Positions 5,851 to 12,016 of a stretch of 12,016 nt of DNA are shown here, piece by piece. The notes beneath the pieces are model-generated. The model saw only the letters and a program-made list of their open reading frames with translations, was not told the DNA's origin and made no database searches. Source of the stretch: an uncultured Clostridia bacterium (GTDB lineage: Bacteria > Bacillota > Clostridia > Lachnospirales > Lachnospiraceae); the NCBI GenBank assembly GCA_947178045.1, contig CAMWWR010000018.1, forward strand, positions 1 through 12,016. The letters are read 5' to 3'. How positions within the stretch are numbered: position 1 is the first letter of the stretch; each line of letters opens with the position of its first letter. The position numbers were made by a program, and so were the translations under genes.

Positions 5851-5995
5851 CTCCGGCCAATGCTTTCCGGCCGCATATTCTGTCTTCTTTGCTTCTGCAC
5901 ACTCAGCTGTCATTCCGGTCATGTCCCGGCCATACCTTCCGTCCGCTCTGTCCCTGCATGCCCGGCTCTCACTTCGGCCATGTTTTCCGGTCATG
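5851..5995. repeat. Cluster of degenerate 11-bp repeats (YTCCGGYCATG-like)
   Basis: Read on the plus strand, related copies occur at 5851-5862 (CTCCGGCCAATG), 5864-5874 (TTCCGGCCGCAT), 5913-5923 (TTCCGGTCATG), 5924-5934 (TCCCGGCCATA), 5973-5982 (TTCGGCCATG) and 5985-5995 (TTCCGGTCATG). Two copies are exact and two are directly tandem. The cluster fills most of the gap between the PocR-MCP stop and the zinc-ribbon start. Confidence 0.45.
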
Positions 5996-6019
5996 CCCTC
6001 TGATCGTGCTTCTATCCGA

Positions 6020-6796
6020 TTATCTGCTCTCGTTCATCTTCTGCACCGACGAGTAAATATCCGATGCAAGCTGCTGAATATCCTTGTAGAGAACGCCGGA
6101 CTGCTTGGACAGCTCGCCCATCTGCGAAGCGACCACCGCAAAGCCCGCGCCCATCGTACCTGCACGCCCGGCCTCAATGGAGGCGTTCAGCGCCAGAATA
6201 TTCTGCTTCGAAGCAATCTTCTCGAGAGCCTTCGTCTTCTCGTAGATGGAGCCGACCATGGTCGTCGCGTCGCCAAGCTCCTCCTCCATCACCTTTGTGC
6301 GCCTTGCGTCCTTATTCTTCATATACTCAAAATTGACCACATAATTTATAATGAACTCCAGCAGCTTTGACGCGGCATAGATGGATTTCTCCGGCCGGAT
6401 CGGAACCTTTTTTACCGCATTTATGTATTCTCTCTCCGAAATTCCGAGCTCGCGCGCAATCGCCGCAAATTTTTCCTCGTCCGGCGCTTCCGGAAGCACC
6501 TGCCCGCCGATCATCGCACCGAGCTTCTCATTGTTGACAACGATATCCACGGAAAAATCCATCAGTCCCGCATGGCAACGATAGGTGCCCTTGCACTCAT
6601 TATCACACTTTACACAGCGCCGAAGTCCCTCTCTGCTCCCCCTTGTATATCTCATACAGAAATCGGTAAAATTACTGCCCTCTGTCAGATAATTTCCGTT
6701 GTTGTCCACCGCAATCGCAGCCAGGCCGGTCGCATCCGAAAACTGGTTTTGAATATCCTGCAGCAGCTTCACATCCATAAAGTCCTTTAATTCCAT
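6020..6796 (-). CDS. Soluble chemoreceptor: PocR sensory domain plus short MCP signalling tip
   Basis: This 258-residue cytoplasmic protein has an N-terminal PocR-type ligand-binding domain (about 5-158), recognised by LLQDIQNQFSDATGLAAIAVD, the cysteine set Cys47/61/64/68/74 and VNNEKLGAMIGGQVLPEAPDE. PocR domains are known or proposed to sense small metabolites. Residues 165-258 form a shortened MCP signalling hairpin whose tip contains QNILALNASIEAGRAG (198-213) and GFAVVAS (218-224). There are no transmembrane segments or HAMP domain, so it would sample the cytoplasm and, if functional, signal to CheA/CheW. The tip departs from consensus: GAGF instead of GRGF, and ASQMGEL instead of a typical A-E-E-V-R-x-L. 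The ATG at 6796 is preceded by GAGGG (6810-6806) at 9 nt; the longer frame to 6850 begins with an atypical segment. It has its own promoter and lies just after the flagellin/FliS terminator. Confidence 0.88.
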   Translation of the reverse strand: MELKDFMDVKLLQDIQNQFSDATGLAAIAVDNNGNYLTEGSNFTDFCMRYTRGSREGLRRCVKCDNECKGTYRCHAGLMDFSVDIVVNNEKLGAMIGGQVLPEAPDEEKFAAIARELGISEREYINAVKKVPIRPEKSIYAASKLLEFIINYVVNFEYMKNKDARRTKVMEEELGDATTMVGSIYEKTKALEKIASKQNILALNASIEAGRAGTMGAGFAVVASQMGELSKQSGVLYKDIQQLASDIYSSVQKMNESR

Positions 6797-6866
6797 AATC
6801 CGATACCCTCTTTCCGGCTTTCGCCCATCCTCAATGGTAAAACACGGCACTGTCGCCTGTTCCTAT

Positions 6867-6895
6867 ATTTTATCACGTTTGCCGCCGCAAGGCAA
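6867..6895 (-). promoter_or_regulatory. Probable sigma-A promoter of the PocR-MCP gene
   Basis: On the minus strand TTGCCT (6895-6890, 4 of 6) and TAAAAT (6872-6867, 5 of 6) are 17 nt apart. The leader would be about 65 nt. No sigma-28-like TAAA...CCGATAA signature was seen, although chemotaxis genes often use it. Confidence 0.5.
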
Positions 6896-6928
6896 GAATA
6901 AAGCAACCGAAAGGAACGACAAAAGGAC

Positions 6929-6962
6929 AAAAAAAGCAGGGCGGGAATACTCCCCACCCTGC
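6929..6962 (-). terminator. Strong terminator of the flagellin operon
   Basis: On the minus strand a 12-bp stem (6962-6951 with 6947-6936, GC-rich, with G-U wobbles) closes a 3-nt loop and runs straight into TTTTTTT (6935-6929). It starts 6 nt after the FliS stop codon. Confidence 0.9.
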
Positions 6963-6967
6963 CGGTT

Positions 6968-7447
6968 TCACGCCATAAACCCGCGCTTCGCCCCGCTCGG
7001 GTCAAGATACGACTCGTTCAGACTTCCTCTGCCGTAGGTCAGCCCCACATACACCTGCTCGGTATTGCGCATCATTGGCCCCGAGGTATCCTGCTCGCTC
7101 ACCTGAGCAAACGCATCCCTCAGCTTCTGCACCATTGCATCGGCCGTCTCCAGCAGCACGATCTCCCGGCACATCCTCGCCCGGATCAGCGTTTTATTCA
7201 GGTAGGAATACAGACTGAGGAGCTCCCTAGAAATCCCGTACCGGTAATCAAGCGCGCCCATCAGCTCGTTTACAAACCGCCCGGCATGCTTCAGCTCCCG
7301 CTCGTACTCCGCCGTGTCGTCCCGCTCGAGAGCTCTTCTGGCTGCCGCCGTATCCTCCAGAATGACATCGTACATGATCACAATCAGCTCCGTGCGCGAT
7401 GCCTGTGTCACACGGCGCGTAAATTCCTGCAATTTATCCCTGTCCAT
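6968..7447 (-). CDS. fliS: Flagellar export chaperone FliS
   Basis: FliS binds the C-terminal tail of unpolymerised flagellin in the cytoplasm and keeps it export-ready. This 159-residue protein has the helical FliS pattern: LQEFTRRVTQASRTELIVIMYD (about 6-27), the A-x-R-F-V-N-E-L-M-x-x-L-D region (55-67) and SRELLSLYSYLNKTLIRA (73-90). The core ends near residue 118. A 40-residue extension containing NTEQVYVGLTYGRGSLNE and ending GFMA goes beyond the usual length of about 125-135. The start is ambiguous. ATG at 7447 (MDRDKLQEF) and ATG at 7459 (MEICMDRD) both have GGAG 6 nt upstream; I prefer 7447 because it fits the usual FliS N-terminus. It follows flagellin after about 80-90 nt and is closed by the terminator at 6929-6962, a standard flagellin-chaperone pairing. 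Confidence 0.88.
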   Translation of the reverse strand: MDRDKLQEFTRRVTQASRTELIVIMYDVILEDTAAARRALERDDTAEYERELKHAGRFVNELMGALDYRYGISRELLSLYSYLNKTLIRARMCREIVLLETADAMVQKLRDAFAQVSEQDTSGPMMRNTEQVYVGLTYGRGSLNESYLDPSGAKRGFMA

Positions 7448-7538
7448 GCAAATCTCCATTTCCCGCTCCGAAACATTGCCGCCCGGCCGCCGGCTTCATC
7501 GCACCGGCTTACGAAAGGCCGTCCGCCTCCCGGACGCA

Positions 7539-9047
7539 TCAGCCCTGCAGCAGCGAAAGAACCGTCTGCGGGCGCTCGTTCGCCTGCGCCAGCATCGACG
7601 TGCCGGCCTGTGACAGAACGTTCTTCTGCGTGAAGGTCGTCATCTCCGACGCCATATCGACATCCTCGATGCGCGACAGCGCCTCGGTAATATTTTCGGC
7701 GGAGACATCCAGATTCGCAATCGCATGGTCGAGACGGTTCTGGTAGGCACCGAGCTTCGCGCGGACGGACGAAACCTGATAGATTGCCGCATCGCAGAGG
7801 GAAATCGCCTGCGAAGCGCCGTCCTGCGTGCAGACATTGAGGATATCGACGCCGAGCGTCTTCGTATCGACCTTCGGTATGCGCACCTCCATGGTCTGTC
7901 CCTCGTTCGCCCCGATCTGCAGGTCCATCGGTCCCGCAGAAAGCACAGTAATCGTGACCTCCGTCTCGTTGCCGCCTCCGACATCCGCCTCGCCGCCGTC
8001 TATCGTGGCGTCCGTAAAGCTCGTCTGGGCGGTTCCCGGCATTACCTCGAATTTCATCTCGAAACCGTCCAGATCCGTGACGGTAACGACGTTGCCCTTC
8101 GCCGAAATCGTTGCCGTCCGGTTGAAGCCGGACTCGCCGAGCTCCGCGACTGCGTCCACGCCGGTCGCCTTCGCTCCATCCTCGCTGATGCCGCCGAACA
8201 GCTGGCGCAGCTCCTCGCTGTCACAGTAGATTTCAATCTTCTGATCGGAACCGTAGGCCTTGCTGACAAGAATCAGCTCGCCGCCGTCCGCCATGTTCTG
8301 CTGAGTGTAGCCCGCGATCTGAGACGGATCATCCGGATCCGCGCCCGCCGCGCCGACAAACGCCTGGATATTCATCGTGTCGCACGCGCTGCGGAGCTTC
8401 TCATAAAACTCTCCCATCGTGTCCCCGGCCTTGATATAAATCTCGGTGCCGTTGATATTGATCTTTCCGCTCTCCTCGATCACCTCGTCCGCACTGCCGA
8501 GCTGCAGTCCGGCCAGCACCGCCTGTCTGGCGTCCTGTGTGACGGTGATCGCATAATCCTTATTCTCCACGGAATCCGAGAGCGAGATCAGCGACACCGC
8601 GTTATTGCTCGAATAGGACTGGCAGTCAACATTTCCGTTGAGCAGCGTCTTCGTATTGAATTCCGTCGTGGTAGAAATGCGGTCGATCTCCTGATTGAGC
8701 TGGTTGATCTCGCGCTGGATCGCCGCCCGGTCGTCACCCGTGTTCGTGCCGTTGGCCGCCTGAACGGAAAGCTCCCTCATGCGCTGCAGCATCGCCTCCA
8801 CCTCGTGGAGTGCTCCCTCGGCCGTCTGAATAACGGAAATGCCGTCCGCCGCGTTGCGGCTCGCCTGCTCCAGCCCGGCGATCTGCGTCTTCATCTTCTG
8901 CGAAATCGCCATGCCCGCGGCGTCGTCCGCCGCCCGGTTGATCCGGTAGCCGGAGGAAAGCCTTTCAAGGCTCTTATCCAGCATGCTGTTTGTCTTTCCG
9001 AGTGAATTGCTCGCCTTCAGCGCTGCAATATTGTGGTTAATTCTCAT
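7539..9047 (-). CDS. fliC: Flagellin
   Basis: This 502-residue filament subunit is exported through the flagellar type III apparatus. The D0/D1 N-terminal part (about 1-140) is canonical: [34 protein letters not shown] and the [16 protein letters not shown] segment, which corresponds to the TLR5-contact region of Salmonella flagellin. The C-terminal D1/D0 part (about 400-502) is also canonical, including [31 protein letters not shown] and the [12 protein letters not shown] tail bound by FliS. The central domain contains a flagellin hook IN-like motif (about 194-232). Five cysteines (142, 222, 275, 406, 418) are unusual for a flagellin. The ATG at 9047 is chosen because AGGTG lies 6 nt upstream and MRINHN is the standard start; a GTG at 9056 is in frame. 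The start overlaps the stop of the upstream large gene by 11 nt. FliS follows. Confidence 0.96.
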   Translation of the reverse strand: MRINHNIAALKASNSLGKTNSMLDKSLERLSSGYRINRAADDAAGMAISQKMKTQIAGLEQASRNAADGISVIQTAEGALHEVEAMLQRMRELSVQAANGTNTGDDRAAIQREINQLNQEIDRISTTTEFNTKTLLNGNVDCQSYSSNNAVSLISLSDSVENKDYAITVTQDARQAVLAGLQLGSADEVIEESGKININGTEIYIKAGDTMGEFYEKLRSACDTMNIQAFVGAAGADPDDPSQIAGYTQQNMADGGELILVSKAYGSDQKIEIYCDSEELRQLFGGISEDGAKATGVDAVAELGESGFNRTATISAKGNVVTVTDLDGFEMKFEVMPGTAQTSFTDATIDGGEADVGGGNETEVTITVLSAGPMDLQIGANEGQTMEVRIPKVDTKTLGVDILNVCTQDGASQAISLCDAAIYQVSSVRAKLGAYQNRLDHAIANLDVSAENITEALSRIEDVDMASEMTTFTQKNVLSQAGTSMLAQANERPQTVLSLLQG

Positions 9048-12016
9048 GCTCTGCACCTGTCCTTTCCGTTACGATTCCTTTGATAATAGTCTTTGCCGCC
9101 AGGTACAAATCATCCGTCCGTGTCCTGTCTGCTCCCGCGCTGTCCGCCGCAGTTTCCCGCGCCGCCCCGCCCCATTGGGCCGCAGTATCAGCTGACCTGG
9201 TCTTCAACCCGTAATTCCAGTGGGTTATCTCAAAGCCCTGCTCCTTCAGGGCCTTCTGCAATTCCTCTTCTCTGCCGCGAATACGGTCAAGCTCCTGTGC
9301 GGAGGCGCTGGACGCATAGCAGTTCAGCTGTTTTCCCTCCAGTCTGAGCTCAAAGACGGCATCCTCGCCCTCCCCGGCCATGCGGATGGACGCACTGCCC
9401 TTCTCCCCGCCGGAATGCATCACCGTGAGATTCAGCTTTACGAAACCGCGCTCCGCAGACAGCGGTATTTCGTAAAATTCCTTCCCCGCGAGGCTTCCCG
9501 CAAGGCGGATCGCCCCGCGCATCGCGAGCAGCTGCATGCTGTCCTCCCCGGTGAGCGCCGTATTCCCGAAAATCCGATCAATCATTTTATCGGCCGTTTC
9601 GTTCCAATTCTCAACCGCCGACCGCATTTTTTCCGAATTTTCCATCGAATCCAGCCCGTCCGTCGGCTCGTCGAACGCAGCGCCGTACCTCTCTGCCAGG
9701 CTCTTCAGCGTCCTGTACACGCTCCGTCCCGACAAAAGCTCCCTCGCCGCCCGGATCGAATCCATACTCTGTTCCTCCCGGTATGCGGCCAGAAACGCCT
9801 GCTCGGCCGCGCTGCCCGACGCGGTCTGCACAAGCTCGCCGAGCATCGTCTGCGCATACTGCTCCGCCTCGGCCTCGCACGCCTCCGACCCGCGCGCCTG
9901 CGCAAGCCGCTCCGCAAGCTGCTCCGGCGTCAGCTCCAGCGCCTCCTGCGGCCCCCCGGCCGCGGCCAGCGCCTCCGGGGTGAGCTCCCGCTCCGCCCTC
10001 TCGGCCATCGTCTGCTGATAGGCGGCCTCGATCTGCTCCAAAATGCTCTTTCCGCCGCGGGAAACTGCTTCCGCCCCGCCGAACTCGTCGTCCACCGACG
10101 CGTCCACACCGCCCTTTCTGCGGGTGCGCACGGCGGAGAGCAGCCCGGAAAGCGTCAGTTCCCGCCCCGAGCCGGCCAGCGCTCCGACAGCCGCGCCGTC
10201 CGTCCGCGCGACCTGGTGGAGCAGCCGGTAAATCCCGATATAGGCCTCCCTCTCCTCGCTGCTCAGCTCTTTTTTCGCGTCCAGCTTCACGAGATAGCTG
10301 CTGAATTTTTCGTCCGTGGAAGCGCCCTCCTCGTCGCGCAGCTGCCTCAGCGTCCTGCTCAGCTCCGGCAGCGGCATGTCGAGCGGGTTGATGCCACGCT
10401 GTATCATTCTCGCGCACGCGGCCGGATTCATGCTCTCCAGCATGTCCTGCACCTGCGCGTCGTACTGCTTCATCGCCGCCAGATTTTCCTCCGTCAGCTC
10501 GAGCTGATTGTAGGACAGCATGCGCACGGCGCGCCGGTTTGCCTCCGTCGCCTCCAGCCCCATGGCCGCCAGCCTCTCGTCCACATTGCGGAACGCCGTC
10601 TGGATGGAATCCCCCATATCCGCGCGCGGCTTTGTCATAAGCGCCTCGTAGCTCTCCTCCGCCCTGCGGTACTGTTCCTCGAGCCGGTTTCCGGTCTCGT
10701 GCAGGCTGTGCACCGTCTCCGTCGTCCTCGTGAAAAAGGTCACGGAGAGCACCTGCGCCGGCGCTGTTCTCAGCTCCTCCACCGCCGTGTCCGTCTCGCG
10801 CAGCAGTGCCAGATCAGCCTGTGTGTCCCCGTCGATCCGGCCCCCGGCCTCCTCGTACAGCCGGCGGTAATATTCCTGCTCCAGATCCCGCAGGCCCTCG
10901 ACAATTTCTCCCAGTCCGGCGGTATCCAGGCGGATGCCCTGCTTCATCAGGCGAACGCCGGCCTCCGTTGTCAGCTTCAGCTGAATCTCCGCGAGCTGCC
11001 GCCGCGCCGCCACATCCGTGTAGGCCGCCCCGGCGGACCGCCCGGAAAGCTCGCGCTGCACCCTCTGAAGAAAATCGAGGGAGAGCTCCTGCCTGCCGCC
11101 GTCCGCGCGCAGCCGTGCCGCCGCGGCGTCGACCGTCTCCGGAAGAATCCGCGCAAATGCCGCCCTTGCCTGCTCCGCCGTCCGCGTTTCCACGGCGGCC
11201 GCGCCGCCCTGCGCAAGCTGTGCCTGCTCCGCCGGAAGGCCGTTCTGCATCGCCTCCACGGCGCGCTCCAGAACCGTGCTTACCAGCTCAGACACTGCCT
11301 GCGCGCTCCCGCGGGCTCCGTCCGCCGCCATTTTGGCGAGGTCGGAAAGCCGGTCAAGCTCCTCCTTGTACGCCAGGTTTTCCGCCGTCAGCGGAAGCTC
11401 GTTCTCCAGCAGCCATCTCGCGTTTTCCATCGCGGCTCCGTCCGGCTCCAGCCCCGCCTGCCGCACCACGGCCTCGGCGGAAGGACGCAGCTCCTCCCAT
11501 ACCTGCTCCGGCAGAGGCTGCTCCCTGCGGCTGCTGCCGCTGTGCACGGCCCTGTACAGATTTTGAATGCTCGGCTCCAGCCGGTTGCTGATCAGATACG
11601 CCCCCGCCGCGCCGTCCAGCGCGCCGACCGCCTCGATTCCCCGCTCTGCGGCCCCGGCGAGCTCCCGGAGCTTCGCCTCCGTCACCGGGATATCCGCCCG
11701 CGCAAACAGGTCCGCCAGATACGCCGCCGCGGGCTGGTCGCTCAGAATCCTCCGGGCCGTCTTTTCAATCGCCTCCCGCTCCGTCCGCTTTTTTTCCAGA
11801 AAAGCGGCATTTGCCGTCTCTCTTTGCTCCCGGCCCGCCTTGATGCGCTCCAGCGCGCGCGCCAGCCGCTGCAGATTACAGCCCGCCACCTTAAAGCGCT
11901 CCGACGCCTGCGCCCGGTAATCATCCTCCCTCATGCTCCCGGCCAGCTCTTCTGCCTGATCCGCGATGTATTCCGCCTCCGCGGTCTCCTTCTCCTCCGG
12001 GTCTGAATCCACCAGG
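9037..12016 (-). CDS. Large Ala/Glu-rich flagellar-locus protein, DUF6240-like, FliK-like C-terminus (5' end off window)
   Basis: About 993 codons are open to the right edge. The first possible start in the window is a GTG at 12012, but the frame continues past it, so the true N-terminus probably lies outside. Numbered from that GTG, residues 1-820 are almost entirely charged, Ala/Glu/Arg/Leu-rich helix with no membrane segment or signal peptide and four cysteines in all. Recurrent phrases of the type L-x-x-A-G-(I/L)-x-(L/V)-T-x-x-(N/K)-L suggest repeated helical modules. Residues 845-939 (9196-9480) switch to beta-rich sequence ([31 protein letters not shown]) followed by a helix and [16 protein letters not shown], resembling the FliK hook-length C-domain. 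The composition and flagellin neighbourhood fit the uncharacterised DUF6240 family, as far as I recognise it. G+C looks higher than in the left half of the window. It overlaps the flagellin start by 11 nt. Function is unknown; a flagellar assembly role is inferred. Confidence 0.85.
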   Translation of the reverse strand, partial: LVDSDPEEKETAEAEYIADQAEELAGSMREDDYRAQASERFKVAGCNLQRLARALERIKAGREQRETANAAFLEKKRTEREAIEKTARRILSDQPAAAYLADLFARADIPVTEAKLRELAGAAERGIEAVGALDGAAGAYLISNRLEPSIQNLYRAVHSGSSRREQPLPEQVWEELRPSAEAVVRQAGLEPDGAAMENARWLLENELPLTAENLAYKEELDRLSDLAKMAADGARGSAQAVSELVSTVLERAVEAMQNGLPAEQAQLAQGGAAAVETRTAEQARAAFARILPETVDAAAARLRADGGRQELSLDFLQRVQRELSGRSAGAAYTDVAARRQLAEIQLKLTTEAGVRLMKQGIRLDTAGLGEIVEGLRDLEQEYYRRLYEEAGGRIDGDTQADLALLRETDTAVEELRTAPAQVLSVTFFTRTTETVHSLHETGNRLEEQYRRAEESYEALMTKPRADMGDSIQTAFRNVDERLAAMGLEATEANRRAVRMLSYNQLELTEENLAAMKQYDAQVQDMLESMNPAACARMIQRGINPLDMPLPELSRTLRQLRDEEGASTDEKFSSYLVKLDAKKELSSEEREAYIGIYRLLHQVARTDGAAVGALAGSGRELTLSGLLSAVRTRRKGGVDASVDDEFGGAEAVSRGGKSILEQIEAAYQQTMAERAERELTPEALAAAGGPQEALELTPEQLAERLAQARGSEACEAEAEQYAQTMLGELVQTASGSAAEQAFLAAYREEQSMDSIRAARELLSGRSVYRTLKSLAERYGAAFDEPTDGLDSMENSEKMRSAVENWNETADKMIDRIFGNTALTGEDSMQLLAMRGAIRLAGSLAGKEFYEIPLSAERGFVKLNLTVMHSGGEKGSASIRMAGEGEDAVFELRLEGKQLNCYASSASAQELDRIRGREEELQKALKEQGFEITHWNYGLKTRSADTAAQWGGAARETAADSAGADRTRTDDLYLAAKTIIKGIVTERTGAEHEN

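Noticed and set aside
5636..6370. 244-residue plus-strand frame spanning the zinc-ribbon, gap and PocR-MCP region
   Set aside because: It runs antisense to two well-supported genes and contains no recognisable motif.
6797..6850. Longer N-terminus for the PocR-MCP protein (start at 6850)
   Set aside because: The extra 18 residues are not PocR-like, and the ATG at 6796 has its own GAGGG ribosome binding site 9 nt upstream.
7460..7538. Possible terminator between flagellin and FliS (GTCCG/CGGAC stem)
   Set aside because: The stem is only 5 bp and is followed by GGCCTTTCG rather than a T run. It may be a processing or stability element, but not a convincing terminator.
7725..9005. 426-residue open frame on the plus strand, antisense to flagellin
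   Set aside because: It mirrors a clearly genuine flagellin gene. The translation is Arg/Leu/Asp-rich with no domain and no ribosome binding site.
9048..9160. Sigma-28 flagellin promoter inside the end of the large gene
   Set aside because: The closest match (CAAAG, then AATCGTAAC) is poor at both elements, so no promoter is called.
9220..12006. 928-residue open frame on the plus strand, antisense to the large DUF6240-like gene
   Set aside because: Its composition is Arg/Pro/Leu-rich with low-complexity stretches, as expected from the complement of a high-GC coding region with biased third positions. There is no ribosome binding site or recognisable domain.

Overview
The window reads as a chromosomal stretch of a motile, moderately GC-rich Gram-positive anaerobe, most likely a gut-type Lachnospiraceae/Clostridia member. 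Reasons: strong AGGAGG-type ribosome binding sites, sigma-A promoters with 17-nt spacers, an oxygen-labile UPF0597-type cysteine desulfidase, a cytoplasmic PocR-type chemoreceptor, a lysine-tailed surface LamG protein, and a flagellin/FliS pair preceded by a very long Ala/Glu-rich protein resembling the uncharacterised family DUF6240. The taxonomy is inference. No rRNA, tRNA, CRISPR array or insertion sequence was seen.

Layout. (a) 1-188, minus: the 5' end of an ABC-2-type permease gene running off the left edge. (b) 189-674: a non-coding gap with terminator-like hairpins on both strands and the promoter of the next gene. (c) 675-1241, plus: beta-carbonic anhydrase, with its own sigma-A promoter and a clear intrinsic terminator. 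(d) 1431-2816, plus: L-cysteine desulfidase/UPF0597 (CyuA/CdsB type), with its own promoter and a structured leader. A hairpin at 2843-2885 serves as a shared terminator for this gene and the convergent surface gene. (e) 3000-4817, minus: secreted, membrane-anchored protein with two LamG-like folds, a P-T-[TK]-A-P-x hexapeptide stalk, a strong promoter and a 16-bp leader palindrome. (f) 5216-5824, minus: small coiled-coil protein with three zinc ribbons. (g) 6020-6796, minus: PocR-domain soluble chemoreceptor with a shortened, non-canonical MCP tip. (h) 6968-12016, minus: a flagellar transcription unit reading giant DUF6240-like protein, then flagellin, then FliS, closed by a strong terminator at 6929-6962.

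How they fit together. The right half is about motility. The large protein ends in a beta-rich segment followed by a helix that looks like a FliK/hook-length C-domain. Its stop codon overlaps the flagellin start by 11 nt, so flagellin synthesis is probably coupled to its translation. FliS, the flagellin export chaperone, follows as the last gene, and the chemoreceptor comes next under its own promoter. The left half holds metabolic genes (CO2/bicarbonate interconversion; cysteine breakdown to pyruvate, sulfide and ammonia) and a surface protein, each apparently its own transcription unit.

The points most worth following are the DUF6240-flagellin overlap, a flagellin with five cysteines, the altered receptor tip, two short palindromic elements sharing a core (1359-1383 and 5200-5228), and a cluster of 11-bp degenerate repeats at 5851-5995.
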